Shown in pieces: positions 25,901 through 40,900 of a stretch of 64,000 nt of DNA (its first letter is position 1; each line of letters starts with the position of its first letter). Location of the stretch: assembly GCA_013399015.1 (NCBI GenBank), contig VWZX01010273.1:7639385-7703384 (forward strand), in the 5' to 3' direction. The notes under the pieces were generated by a model, which was not told where the DNA came from, ran no database searches, and worked only from the letters and a program-made list of their open reading frames with translations. This stretch comes from Galbula dea (taxonomy: Eukaryota; Chordata; Aves; Piciformes; Galbulidae). Both the position numbers and the translations under genes were made by a program.

Positions 25901-28900
25901 TGAAGGAGATAAAGTCTTTTAAAGTGATAAAGTCACTTTCCTAAATGTTGAAAATTAACCTCTAAGAATCTCTGCCACTTCACATCATGAAGATGTAGCA
26001 TCATCTCCTCCTGCCTCAAACAGATTCCACAGAACACATCAATGTTCTTCCCCTGCCTGACTTCCCAGCATGGCCTTTCCCATCTCACAAAGGCCTCTCC
26101 TTGGAAGTGGAACAGGGACAGGATGACAGTTCAGGAACTTCTGGATCCTGTTTCTGACCCTTCATTGATTCACTGTGTGGCACTTGGAACTCTACATAAA
26201 CTTATCTTCTCAAGAAGGAATTCATCTCTGCCTCACCTAGAACCTTGAAGACCTTTTCATACTTAGAAAACACCTGGAGGATAGAAAAGCTCCATGCCAG
26301 CTGTAGTAACCAAAAGTCCCTTCTTTTATCCAGGGAGTTATCATGTCACCATCAATCATAGAATCATTATGGTTGGAAAAGACCTCTCAGACCATTGAGT
26401 CCAACTATGAACCCAACACTACCATGCCCACCACTAACCCATGTCCCCAGGGACAACATCCATAGGTGTTTTGAACAGTCATGCAATGTGAAAGTTCACT
26501 AAATCTTAGCACAGCCCTGGCATGTATAAAGGAAATTCCAATGGAAGATAGGGAAATGTGCCCAGGCCATCTTATGATACACTGCAGAAGCAGCTGCACA
26601 ACCTTTTCAGACTGCAGGAAATTCAAGCAGTGTTTTGGTTTGGAACTCATACACCTGGTCTAGAGCTGGAAACAGGGCTAACACTTCAAAAGAAACTTAG
26701 TTTTCACACTGCAAAGTCAGAGGTGGTTTACAGTGAACCTCTAAGTTGTCCTGACTTTGAGAGACTTCAGAGGTCATTTCTGCTTTGGTAAAACACAGAC
26801 ACTTTCATATCAGTCCAGAGAAGTGACATCATACCTCACCACCTTCATACATAATCATATGGTTATCAATTTAGGAAGCTTTTTTGAAATCTCCTTAAGC
26901 ATTTAACTCTCCAGTGCCTCTCCTAAGAAAAATATACAGAGAGACTGGTGAGGGACTTTTTAGGAGGTCAGGTAGTGAGAGGACTAAGGGGAATGGAGGC
27001 AAACTAGAGGAGGGGAGATTTAGATTGGATATGAGGAGGAAGTTCTTCACTGTGAGGGTGGGGAGACACTGGAACAGGTTGCCCAGAGAGGCTGTGGAAG
27101 CTCCATCCCTGGAAGCTTTGAAGGCCAGGCTGGCTGGGGCTGTGGGCAACCTGCTCTGGTGGGAGGTGTCCCTGGCAGGCAGGGAGGTTGGAGCTAGCTG
27201 ATCTTTAAGGTCCCTTCCAGCTCTTGACAACTCTATGATACCAATTTTGTATTATTCAATTGCTTTACTACAGTCAGTGCATTTTTCTGTAGAGGCTGGT
27301 GGAACAGAACACTACCTTACCTAGCATATTTGATGACTCAATCATACTTGTGTCTAGGTCAGTCCAATACAGCCTCTGGTCTGCATAGTCAATGGTGAGG
27401 TCATTGGCACGACCTACTTTATCCACCAAAGTGATGCTGTTTGTTCCATCCATGTAGGCTCGAACAATCCTTGGTTTACCTCCCCACTCAGTCCAGTACA
27501 TGTATCTGCAGGGAGAACAGAAAGAGGACATCAGCTTGGGAAGATGCTGTTTAGCTTCCTGCTTTGATTTGTTTCAATTTATGTTCAGGAAGAAGCTAAA
27601 AGCAGACAAATGCTGCCTGACAGCTGACAACTCTGAAGTTTCCCTCGTGACCCCCAGGGCTGCGGATTCGTAATCATCTTTGCAAAGAACCCTGAAGAAA
27701 GGCAGCTCTAGAAAGTGCCAATTAACTTGAAGATGCACATAGAGCTTTGAAAAACACTGTGTCCCTTACCCTTTGGTAGGATCAAGAGCCAGAGACCTTG
27801 GGTTGTCCAAGTCCTTCCACACAAGGACCTGCCTGTACTGTCCATCCAGGCGAGCTACTTCGATGCGGTTGGTTCCAGTATCTGCCCAGTAGAGGTTCTT
27901 CCCCATCCAGTCTACAGCCATGCCCTCAGGGTAATCCAGCCCAAACTCAATCACATGCTCCACAGAGCTCCCATTCATGAAAGCTCTGCTTATGGTCTGC
28001 AAAACAATTGTGCAAAAGAGATTGACAGCCTTTAGGGACACCCCACTGAAAGGGGAAGGAAGAGGTGTTATCAGGGGTAGTGTATAAAATGAGATGAGGA
28101 AACAAAATCAGCCAGGGTTAGAAGTTCTCTTCTCTGAAAAGATATAGTCATTCTTAGGATACAACCTTGAAAGCTACTAGCTTCTGATGACCAGTCCAAG
28201 ACAGCTTAAAAGAATATGATCAAGCACTCTGTATCTGCAGTCTTCCTTGCCCCTTCTCCCTCTCTTCTACTTGCACACAAAAAGATTTTATTCTATATTT
28301 GTTTTTAAATTACTTAACTCACTGTAATGTTTTCCATCTCAGAAACACAGCCTAATTCAGGGAAATCTGAATTAAATTGTTTCTCAGGACCTGGAGCAAT
28401 TTGCTGATCCCACCTACCTTTTTGTTATGCACACTTGACAAAAGATGGGGCAAGGACTGTGTACATATAACTAAGCCACTCCTAAGAGGGAGCACTGCAG
28501 CAGCCCCCAGGTAGATCCCTGGTAGCCTCCAAGACCAATCTACAACTACCCAACCCTACTGAGCAACACTCAGCAATCATTCCTACGTGTCTGCTGATAT
28601 TTCAGCTATTAATGTCTTAACCATTTGATAAATGAATAGTTCAGGGTAAGAGACATCTTCTATTTTCAAAGGCCAACGTCAAAAGCAAAGCTCCTCGAGT
28701 GTATTTTTACAGGTATAATCCCTTTCTGAGAATGAGTCCTCACATAACCAGAGGCAGGAGGAGACCAGGGATGTGGGGGTGACCAAAGGAAAGGAAGATG
28801 ACTATGGGCTCTGGAGTTACCCTACTTGCTGCTGAGCTGCAGGAGGTGTGGGATCAGGGGGGTGAAAACCCAGATGTGCTGAAACATCTGCTGATACCCA

Positions 28901-31900
28901 TGTGAAAAATACACCCTGCTGGCAATTCATCAGGTTACAACCAAGAGAAATGCTTTCCAGTTCTGCACAGGGTGATACTGAAACCTAGGCACTGAGGCAG
29001 TTGAAGTCCTGTTTTTTTCCACTATCAGTGGTTAAGACAATCATAGCTCCAGCCCTCCACGTGCTTGCCTGAGATTTATTTAGTAACCGTGCCTGCAGTA
29101 GGCTGATTTATTACATTGGCACTGCTCCTGAAGGAAAGGTATCCACACCACAAGCAGCAGTGTTAATGCTGAAGCACAACCCTCATTAGTCTTCCCAGAG
29201 AAGCCATGGAAACTGCATGTGCCCTGCAGTCACTGAAAGTGAGCTTTTCCCTATTATGGCTTAGGCACATTGGCAAGGAAACTCTGATTGCTCTTGGAAA
29301 ACCTATTAAGAGGCTAAACAGAGGAATTCAGCTCCAGTGAAGTGAAATCTGTCATTTTCTACCCTTACTTAATTCACTTCAAAAAGCAAAAGAACACTGA
29401 TGAACATCACATCACAGGTACCTGGAGGTGAACCAACCATCTCACAGGAACTGTCAAACTCTTCAGGGACACACACACACACACTGAGATAGATCTGGGG
29501 GCAGGAGGGGGCTTAAAACAGTGTGAAAGAGACTGGACAAGTTCCCTGGCCTTTTCTGTGCCAAGCTGGAGGCACAGAGTAACAGCAACCCACCCAAAGT
29601 TCTCTTGCCAAATGTTAATATTGAGCAAGGTTGCTCTCCAAGTCAAAACTGGAAGAAGAAAGCTGGAGAGGTTGCCAGGCTTGATGTTTAAATTTCTGTG
29701 GGACATGGCAACAGCTTTTCTACAACAGAGACATATATGGATGCAACACATGCAGCACCCAAGACTCTGGCATTTGGTATGAGCAGATACCACCCTGGAT
29801 TTGTATTTGAGCAGGAAGATGCCTGTCACCCAACTGTGCATTCAACAATGCAACTGTCTTCATCTCCAGGAGTCTCCTTGGATGCAATTCAGTGACAACA
29901 TTAGCAACTGCAGGACAGATCATGTAACAGAGACCTTTGTTAGATCAAAGGAACTGCTCAGTGGCTTTTATATTCAGGGAATTCACAGGCCAGTAATACC
30001 TTCAAACTAACATCAGTCCAATAGATTCTGTTATCAGAGACATCAAAATCCAGAGCAGATGCTTCCTTGACTCCAGTAAGAGGAATAGCGACATCATTAT
30101 TGTTGGTTTCAAGGGAAATCCTATGAATGGCTGCTCTGCTGGTGAAAACTAAGAAGGCTTCAGGAATGATGCAGGTCTTCATGTCACTCAGCAGCTCAAG
30201 GCCCATGGGACAGGCACACCTGGCCTCCTGGGGTGTAAAGAAACACAGATGGCTGCAGCCTCCGTTGTTCTCTGCACAGGAATTAGTGCCTTCAAAACAA
30301 AACAAAAGAGATATTGGTGTGTTGGGGAGGAAAGGGGAGGAAGAGAGGATGAGCAGACACATAGTGGGATTATCAAGGTTCAAAACAAGTTAACACTATG
30401 GGTTGTCAACAGGGCATCCTAACAACAACCATTCAAAACTGGTTCTTTCTTCCTACCCAGGGAGTAGGAAACTGGTCCCATCCCTCCTACAGTGCAAATA
30501 ACAGCTACAGCAATCTAAATCTCCCCTCTTCTAGTTTGCATCCATTCCCCCTAGTCCTATCACTACCTGACCTCCTAAAAAGTTCCCCCCCAGCTTTCTT
30601 GCAGCCCCCTTCAGATACTGGAAGGCCACCAGAAGGTCTCCTTGGAGCCTTCTCTTCTCCAGACTGAACAACCCCAACTCTCTCAGCCTGTCCTCATAGG
30701 AGAGGTGCTCCAGTCCTCTGGTCATTCTCAACTGCAGCTCTTTCCCAGCTCTCCAACTGAAAGCTGAGAAGCTTCATTAGCAGAAGCAGTTCCAACAAGA
30801 TCACCACAATCTCACACTTGTGTTTGTATGTGAACAACCATGACCAGATGTGCAGAGAACACAGAGGGGACAGTAAGGACAACAAGATAAATGAGTGCAT
30901 TCCTCCACCTGCTGGAACCAAGGATTTAGGCATTTCAAGAGTGTTAACACAAAAACCCATCTCCAAGATCAATCTCAACCAGGTTTCTTTTAATTTTCCC
31001 TTTATAGGGAGTAGGTATTTTGGACTGATGCTGTAACTTGAAGCTTTAGGACCTGATTGTCCTCCAAGTAAAGCTTCCTGAAAGGCTGGATATCCAGACA
31101 GTGGCAGGGTGTAATTTGGCAACCTGTTGGATGTGATCCTGTTGCAACTATTCTCAGTTATTTTAATAGCTGACCAACAAATCCATTTCCTGCTAATTCC
31201 CTGACTCCAGCATCCAGGGAACAGACAGATCTGTGGTGACCATGCACCTCTCCTGAGTTACTACTGAAGCCAGGAGATGCTGTGACATCCTTCTCTGCAG
31301 AATGTTAGCAGAGGACCCAAAACACTGGCTGCACCTTTCAGCAGATGCAGTGGAAGAACATGAAGCTCCAGCTGCTCACCCCATGGTAAGGACAAGATCT
31401 AATGGTTAGAATTTAAGTATGATTTAGGTGTTAAAAGTCAGGAGTAGTTTCAAGAAAGCAAGCCCATCTAGACACTACTCTAGATCCATCCTGTGACTGC
31501 TCATGCTTACCAAACACTTTGGTGACACTTGTTGCTTTCAGACCCATTAAATCTGGCAGCTGGTCAATGATGATGTCTCTGCTAGCCTTTATCTTGTGCA
31601 CTCTTTCAATGCTTCTTCTCTGCCAGTCAGTCCAGTAGATGTAATCTCCCAGCAGTGTGAACCCAAATATATGGGGAAGTTTATCTTCTAGGAGGGTTTT
31701 CCTCATTGTTCCATCCACATTTATAACCTGTGGGATGCATGAGAGAAAAAAAAACAAGGAAAAAAAGTAATTTTCTCTAATGTGGGTACAATTAAAATGG
31801 CAACATCAACTGTAGCTGTGACAACTCTATTTGTGTGCAAAAACCTCCTGAAATGCCCAGCATGTTTCTCTCCAAAGGACATGCCTCTGGGTTTGTTGAA

Positions 31901-34900
31901 AGAGAAATAGATTGGAATGACAGGACTGAAAGTGGCTTCTCTCACCCTTTCTCCACTCAAAATGTTGCCTCAGTTCAAACCTGCAAAGAGCACTGCCAAG
32001 GGAGTAGGGTTTTTGGGGATGGGAGTGAGGTTCAGGAGATTTTTAATCCTCATTCATGTCTCAGTCTCACTACTGAACTCTCTCCCTAGAAACAAGAGAT
32101 TGCTGGAGTGACCTTCAGCACTCAAGCACAGGCAAGAGGTCACCAAAACTTTCAGGGCACAAGAAGGCCATGAAAAATCTGCATCTTCTGAAATTTTGGT
32201 TGTTTTTTTTTTTTACCATAAAAAAGTTTTTCTCACTCTTGTGATAAGCAAGATCTTTAAGGTGTGAAATAAGCATTGACTTGTACAAATTAGTACTCCT
32301 GAAACTGCAGAGAAGGCCAAATAGTATCAGAGATGGGATAAGACTCACATATATATATGCTATTGGTTAATTAATTCACAACCAATTACCACAATGACCT
32401 CATGCTACTCCACTTGGCTTGGCATAAGGCAGGAGATGGACACAGTCTGACCCTGATCAATAATCCCTGGGCAAGAGAGGAAATTAAAGTGCCCACATAC
32501 AATTCCCCATGCCTAAAGCCACCTCCATCTACTCTGTGAGCTGGGGCAAGCTCTTGGGTGACCAGACATCTCCTCCCCTTCCCAAGGAAGGTATATTTGT
32601 AAGGCTCATGCAAAATACTGACCTGCCAACTCCCCAGATTCCTCCCCATTGCTGCCCTTGGTAGCTGCACTCTTTAACTACAACATTTTTAAGGTGCTCC
32701 TTGTGAGCTGCATCAAGGTCACTATCATCTTCAACCCCAAAGACCACAACTTCAGACAATTTATTCTGCAATGTGATTCCATCAACTTTCCATTTGCAGG
32801 TGGACAACTGTTGTGCTAAATTAAGGCTACCAGGGTTTGGGACTGAGGTTTTAAATAGCCTCCTTCTTTACTATTATCTGGGATTTGGTTATTGAGACCC
32901 TCCTGTGCTGCTGGGTGGGAGGAGGTAGAGAAACTTGGGGGTGAAGTTGTGTCTGAGAAGAAGTGAGGAATAGGGGGAAGGTGTTTTAAGATGTCATGTT
33001 ATTTCTCTTGATTGGCAAGAAGATAAATTCATTTCTCCAAGTCTATTTTGCCTGTGATGATAGTTGCTGAGTGACCTCTCCCTGTCCTTATCTTGACCCA
33101 AGAGCCTTCTGATAGGTTTTCTCTCCTCTCTTCAGCTGAGGAGGGGAAGTGATAGAACAGCTTTGGTGGGCACTTGGCATCCAGCTAAGGTCAAGCCACC
33201 ACACACACATGGAATCTCCCAGTCCCCACCAAACAGCAGAGGTGAGCAGCCTGCTACTGTATCCTCCAGCTACTGTATCCTCTGCTTCCCTGGGCTACAC
33301 ACAAAAACCATCACTTTCCCACAGACTATCTTGCAACACCAGAGTGCAGATGGCTTCACCTCCACAGGAAGACAACTTCACCAGAACCTTAGGACTACCT
33401 AGCAGCTTCTGTGAATCTCAACACATGCTCCAATGTAAACTTCTGGCTCTCCTTCCAGACAAAAAGCCTCCTGCTGGAGACAGTTAAAAATAACACTGGC
33501 ATTCCTCAAAAGGAAGTTTCAGGGAGGTTTTGTGTCAGCCCATCAACCTGTGATTCTTCTGCTACCTGATGAAGTAGCAGAGACTGAAGGTTAATGTCTT
33601 TTGATTTTCTTCAGCTAAATAAAGTACATTAAGGGCTAAAAAAAAAAAGGCTATTCCTACAGTTAAAAGCCAAATGGTTCTGCAATTATCTCATGACATC
33701 ATGTCCAGGCAAACCCCAAATGCTCACTTATTTAAAACAGGATCAATCCCACAGGCAATAGGCAGGTTCAAAAGTTCATTGTTGCATACTCAGGTGCTGA
33801 GGCCAAGCTGGTGCCACACTAAGTAAACAAGAGACCATTTCCTTTACAACAATGCACCAGCAGGATGATGATCAAACCATCACATTTCCAACTCCTTTTC
33901 CAGAGATGGGCACTTAAAGTGTAATTCAAATACTAGAGCTGCTGACTAAAACACACCAGATGGAGACTGGCTGCAAGGATGCAGACACACAGTATTTAAA
34001 TGCATGCACATCTAGGGATGCTGCAGATGACACCAAGGTATTGAACTGCTTGAGCCTCATGAGCTAATCTAACACTGCCAAGTTCACCACTAAACTATGG
34101 CCCTCAGCACCACATCTACACATCTTTCAAATCCCTCCCTGGATGATGACTCCACCACTGCCCTGGGCAGCCTGGGCTAGGGCTTGACAACCCTTTCCAT
34201 GAAGAAATTGTTCCTAATGTCCAACCTAAACCTCCCCTGGTACAACTTGAGGCCATTTCCTTTTGTTCAATCATTTGTTCCTTGGGAGGAGAGACCAACC
34301 CCCACCTGGCTCCTACCTCATTTTCAGGGAGTTGGAGAGAGCAAGGAGGTCTCCCCTGAGCCTCCTCTTCTCCAGGCTAAACAACCCCAGCTCTTTCAGC
34401 TACTCCTCATAAGACTTGTGCTCTAGACCCTTCACTGCTTTGGACACACTCCAGCACCTCAATGCCCTTCTTGGAGTGAGAGGCCCCAAACTGGACCCAG
34501 TTCCTTACATGGCTCTCCAAGCACAGTGGGAATAGAGATCCAAACTGGGGAATTAGACAGCAATAAAATGCTTAATGGCTTCTATTTTGGCTAAGAAGGT
34601 GATGGAATAAGTGTACTCTCTCTCCCAAACATCCCTCCCCACAGGGCTCTGAGCAGAACACCTACACATCCACCCAGGCTTCCCTTGGATGCAGGAGGAC
34701 ACCTCTGACTTGGGAGGATTTGCTTTATGTTGAACAACCCTGGGGCTATCTTCTAGTAGCAGTCAGGGCAAAGCCTGACCAATGAGCTGTGACATGCAGG
34801 TCAGGAAAGGCTCATCAGGAGTCCTAACTTCAAGTCTTGCTGCCAACCACCTTCCCAGAGCTTCACCTCTACTCTAGCACATTAATCAAAACCATGAGGA

Positions 34901-37900
34901 GGCAAAATGAAGACCTACAAAGAGGTCTCAGGATACATCCAAAAGCACAAGTCCTTTCCCTGAAATGGCACAGCTAAGAAACCCCTTAATAACTCCTCAT
35001 TTCCTCTCTGAATGGTGCCAACAGCAGCCAAAGGGAAGCTGCTCAGGTGCATTCCTTCTCATTTAGCACCAAGAAACCAGAATTGGTTTTTTGTCCTCTT
35101 TCTAGAACTGATAAATGGATTTGGACATGGGTCAAAGGATAAAAGCAACACTAAAACTGCTGTGCTCTGCTCACAGAACACTGAAACCCCCCTGGAACAC
35201 AGGCACATGCTAACAGCCCCTGATCAGTCTGAAGACTTCAAGGACAAATCTCCTAATGAGGCATCAACCAAGCTCAGCTAAAATCTGTTGTGGTCAAAAT
35301 GAAATCAACATCAAACACCTTAAGGAAGAGAATTACACAAAAAAGTCCCCTGATAAGGTGCTAAAGTGTGATTTGATTTAATTGTGGTTTTTTCAAGATG
35401 AGGCTGCAGTGTATGCAAAATGATTTGATAAATACTTCCAAATATAACACTCCAAAGCTCTTGGCTCTTTGAAGAAGATGAAAGTAAATCAATGCAATTA
35501 AAGCCTATCCATCAGTGAGATTCATCTAGTCAAGCTGTATTGCAGGTGCATGTGTGAAAAAACCCAACTATTTCAGCACCCAGGTAGGATGTCTTTCAAC
35601 AGGGCAACAAAGGACACCTTGCCCCTGTCTTTCATTCATTAAGAGAAACCCCAATGTATTCAGTTGCTAAGACAAAGCTGGAGGCAAATGGAAACCAACC
35701 CTGGGGCTGAGCAGAAAGCAGGTACAGCAGGTTGGTGACCATAAAACCCCATGACTGCCCTAGGATGAGGAGACTCATGGTGGCCTTGTGGGTCTCTGAG
35801 CCTTCTCTTGTGCATCTACTCCTCTTCCCCCCCTGGAAGAGGAGACTTACACTTTCTCTTGCAGTGAGGGTCACTGAGAACTAGAACAGGTTGCCCAGGA
35901 AGGTTGTGGAATCTCCATCCTTGGAGGCTTTCAAAAGCCAGAATCTGGCCAAGGTCCTGGGCAACTGTGTCTAAGCAGCCCCACTTGGGCACTGGGAGTT
36001 GGATCAATGACCTCCAAAGATCCCCACTAACCTCAACCACCCTCTGATTCTCTGAATGCCCTCTAATCATTCTTACCAGAAGATCCTAAAAAGGCATCTC
36101 AAATGCACAATGCTCACTCTTCTCTGGCTGGAGAAGGACCTTGGGAGGCAAATCCCATGGGTGGCAGTCAACAGGGAAAGAAAAAGGGAGAGAAGTGGAA
36201 AACTGCAGAGGGGAAAGAAGTTTTCCCAACCAGAGAGGAGTGAAGCAGCTGTGAGCAGCCTGTCCCACAGTCTATATTCAGCTGACTGTAAGCCATTCAT
36301 TAACATCTCCAACAGCTGAAGCACAAGCACCTTTCAGCAATGCTTCAGGATAAAAGTGAACTCCTTTTTTCCCCCCCCCCCGGTCTGAAGTGGTTAAATG
36401 CCAGACATGTATTGGCAGACACTGGCAAGGAGAAGAACATTAAAACCAACAGCACCAGAACCCATGCAACAAAAAAAGGGTGGGGATGGACAGACAAAAG
36501 ACATAGCTGGTCATTTTGCACAAGGAGGACTACTTGAGTCTCTTAGAAGTCTGTTGCCTCAAACTCTTGAGTAGGACTTGGGAATTTGAAAAGCAGTTCC
36601 TCCTTGTTGTCAATAATTTCTGCTCCCCTTGATGATATTTGGGCAACCTGGGGAAAAAAAGGTGCCTCAAAATAAATTTAATCAGGTTTCCATTGTCATT
36701 ACATTTCATGGATTAATCACAGAATCATTCAGGTTGGAAGAGACCTCTAAGATCATCAAGTCCAACCATCAACCTAGCACCACTATGCCACTAAACCATG
36801 GCCCTAAGGTATCACATCTATGTGTTTTTTGAACCCCTCCAGGGATGGTGACTCCACCACTGTCCTGGGCAGCCTGGGCCAGGGCCTAACAACTCTTGCT
36901 GGGAAGAAATTTTTCCTAATACCCAATCTAAACCTCTCCTGGTGCAACTTGAGGCCATTTCCTCTTGTCCTCTCACTGGTACCCTGGGAGAAGAGACCAA
37001 CTCCCATCTCACTCCAACCTCCTTTCAGGTAGTTGGAGAATCCTACAGGCATTGCAGCTCTTCTTTCAGATCACTCTTATTTCAGGTAAGTTTTGATGTT
37101 GAAGTACATGTTCATGACTGTTTTCTGAACTCTCACATGGCTTAGGAGTTAATGTTACTTGCTTTCTGCAAACTGGCAGGACCCACCTACATGTAGAAGC
37201 AGCTGTGGCCCAAGAGAACACAGAGGATGAATCTCTACCCCACCATGAGCCAAACACTCCTACTGAACTGGGAGGGACGATTTGCCAGTTGCAAATCCAG
37301 ACAGTGACACACCACCCCTCTTTTCTTACATGTTCTTCTCCTTTCCCTAAGAGCCATTTCCTCCTTTCTCACTGCAGAACATGTCCCTTTAGCTTGTTGA
37401 GGACAGAGCATGGCAAAAGACTTCTCTATGGCTACACACAGCTCACATTTTAACTCACAATCCAAGAGCCACTTAGAGGTTCTCAGGAAAGAGAATTCCA
37501 AGGAGGATTATGGAATGTCTGTACTCTTTTTTCTGGCAGCCTTCCCTTGAGGACAAGTACCTTTACAGCCTCCTAAAGCTAAAGCATGGCAGCAGTGGTA
37601 CAGTGTCCCTGGTGCTAGGCTCTGGCAAGTGGCAGTGGTGGCTGGTTGGGTGCTCGTGGGTGTCCTAGAGACAGGCAGTGGAGAGCAGCTGGGGTTCACA
37701 TCAGATGGAAGCCAGGGATAAAAGAGCACTCCAACTCCTTCTGAGAGTCTTACAAAGACACACAAAATTCCACCCAATCTAGCAATGCTGGCTTACCCCA
37801 AAACTGCCTGTTCCAAACACAAGGGGCTCCAGCACATTGCACTTGTCACTTTGTTCTGTTTCATACAACCCAAAATCTACACTTGCAAAGGGAGAGAAGA

Positions 37901-40900
37901 GACTTGCTAAAAAACCAACATCAAACCCCAACCCAACCACCTACAAAAATGCCAGATAACACAGAGAATCAGTTTATCTTATGGGAAATATTAGCCTGGT
38001 TTTCTCTGGGAATAATACAATATATTCTTATACTTGGGCTCTTATTACCACCATGTGAAGTGGTTATTTATCTGCAGGGTTCATCTCTTTGCATTTTCCC
38101 ATATCAAATCCCCATCCCACCTGATTTTCTCCCAGGACTTCCTCAAGAAAAAGAAACCTTACTTGTTCCAAAGAGAGCACTGCATCTGCAGACAAACCTC
38201 TGCAAACACCAGCACACGTGAGAAGCTCTGACAGACACCAAGGGCTGGATCAATTCCTTCTTGTTGGAAAGGTGCTGTTAACATGCTTGTGATTTTGAAC
38301 CTGCTTACATCTTCTAAACCTCCTCTAGCAGCAGCTCATGTTCTCCATGTGAGTTACATCAGCCTGCCATTCCCAGAACTTTGTTCTGCTTACAGGATAT
38401 CAAAGGATTAAGGGTGCAGCTGGTCAATTCTGCAACTTATCTCTCCTAAGCAGGAACATGATGGCAAGCTTGGAAACTCCTTAAAAGGGGAAAAAGTGAA
38501 ACACAAACATTCTCCAAATAATTGATGGCAACTGGTGGCTAGACCCTAAAGCACAGAGGATCTACAGAAATAGAAGTTTGCTTTTATTTTTAGGGAGAAG
38601 TTGCTTATTTAATAGACTTCAGGGAAATTTTACCCCTTGGAAGTACTTTTGTGTTCTGAAATGCTGAGCACCATCATGAGTTCAGTTTAAAAGGGGGATG
38701 AGACAACTCTGACATTGAGCTAACATCCATTATGAAAACAATATGCTTCTCCAACTCCTAGGCTGAGAAAGGTGAAGGAGAAGTTCAACTTCTTCACACT
38801 AATATTTTTTAAACACAGATATCTTCATTTTCCTCCCTTCTCTCCTGATCCCCTTGTTTCTTCAAAGGGATTTGAATAGTCCTCTTTACCTTCTCCTTTC
38901 CAAATCCAAACATCTTCCCAACTCTATAGATAGCAAAAGGTCTGTGGAAACAGCACTTCCTATCACTTTGTTATTCCTGCTGATGAAATTGGGACAGCAA
39001 CTCTATTTATAATCTGTGTGTACAACATGAAGAAAAAAAGACAACAAAACCTAAAATAATGAGCCTGAAAGGAGGAAAAAAGAAATATGGTAAACTTTTG
39101 GAGTCTAAAAACCAACTCAGCAATTTCAGTAGTCAACTAGAATGCCTCTAAAAGTCACAAAGATGTCAAGAGGAACAGCTACACTTGAGCTGGAAGTAGC
39201 AAGTGGCACCAGTAGTGGTCAACCTTTCCTTGCCTCCTGTCCAAACCATGCTGACACTGACCTGCAGTGAAATAAAAATGAAGCTAAATCTACTATTTAC
39301 TACTCCTCTCTCTCTCCTTTTTGGTTTGCTTACTCAACTATGCCTGGATTTTTCATTTCTTTGTTTTGTTTGGTTTAAATCATCTTTTACCTTATGGACA
39401 AGGAGCTGCCTTGGGCTTCAGGAGAGCAGATTTGGGCCTCTTTAGGGACCTTCTGGGTACAATACCATAGCACCCACATGGCCCTAAGTGCCACATCTGG
39501 ATGTTCTTTTGAACCCCTCCAAGGATGGTGACTCCACCACCTCCCTGGGCAGCCTGGGCCAATGCCTAACAACTCTTTCTGGGAAGAAATTTTTCCTCCT
39601 ATCCAATCTAAACCTTTCCTGGTGCAACTTGAGGCCATTTCCCTTGTCCTCTCACTGGTACCCTGGGAGAAGAGACCAACTCCCATCTCACTCCAACCTC
39701 CTTTTGGGTAGTTGTAGAGAGAGATAAGGTCTAGAGAAATAAGAGGTGGAAGGGAAGGAAGGAAGAGCTGGAGAGAAATGCAAACATTCACTGGACAATA
39801 TTAAAGGCTTTGGAGGAACTCTGCCAAATATGGGATGCATCTACAGCAGTGAGCAGCACAACATTCAACCTGGGTGCACCTTTGACCTGCTGCTCTAACA
39901 TAAAGGCATCATCCCACTACAGAGCTCCTTTGTGAGAGTATCTTTAAGAATAAATGGCATCACACTGCCTTTTCTGTTTGAAAGCAGCATAAAAGCATGG
40001 ATTCTAAATTGAACAAAAAGATTTGCAGTCATATTATCAGTCTCCTTCCCAATATTCCTACAGAAAGCTTCTAAATTAATCAGAAGCACATGCTAAAGCT
40101 TTATTTAAACCTGCTGGAACTTGTGACAACAATAAAAACACCAAGAAAGCTTCAAGGAACCATTGGTAAGCTGCCTATGAAAACACACACACACACACAC
40201 AAAAAAAATCTAAAATTCTGGGTGAAATTCCTGAACTAAACATTTATTTTGAGGCAGCAGCTCAGTACAGAGAATGAAGGCAAAATACACTTTTCCCCCC
40301 TCCCCATTTTGTAAAGAAGGAACTGGAGAGAAGCCATCTCCCAGCTCCAAAGAGGTCAGCAGCACAACTGAGAGATGTTGCAAGGCTGTTCACAGAAGTC
40401 CATTTAGGAGTCAGATATCTAGCATTGGAGAAGAAATCACATTTCTACTGGAAAAGAAATCCAAAAGCTTCTCCTGTGAAAACACTTACCTAAGGAATGT
40501 GATATGGAAATATGTTGGTGTAAAACAGAAAAGAAAACTATCTGAGCATTTTCCAGCCAAGACAAACTGAAGTGTGCTAATTCAAACAGTATTATTTCTC
40601 AAGCCAGTCCCCCTAAAAATGTGCATTAAGATCTCCAATTCCCTTTGCTTGCTTCTTCCAGAGGTATGTGAAGGCAAGAATCCAGTTCTCCTGGCTCCTG
40701 TTGCTCCCAGGGCAAAGCTATTTGATGTGCTTCCTAGGAAAAAGCTCTTCAGTCTGACTGTCCTCTGCTTTGGAGGGAGAGCTGCAAAAGCTGGTGTCAT
40801 TTGACAGGTCCCTGGGAGAAGTGATAGGTGTTTCCCCCCACCACCACCCCCAGGGGAATCTTGGGCTCCACATACTAGAGAATATGGAACACAGAAGTAA

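Larger units (their letters stand above)
25295..27320 (-). other. LRP5 intron 11
   Basis: 2026 bp. Holds two CR1 fragments in opposite orientations (26357-26485 minus, 26940-27241 plus). The rest is unique-looking. Confidence 0.88.
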
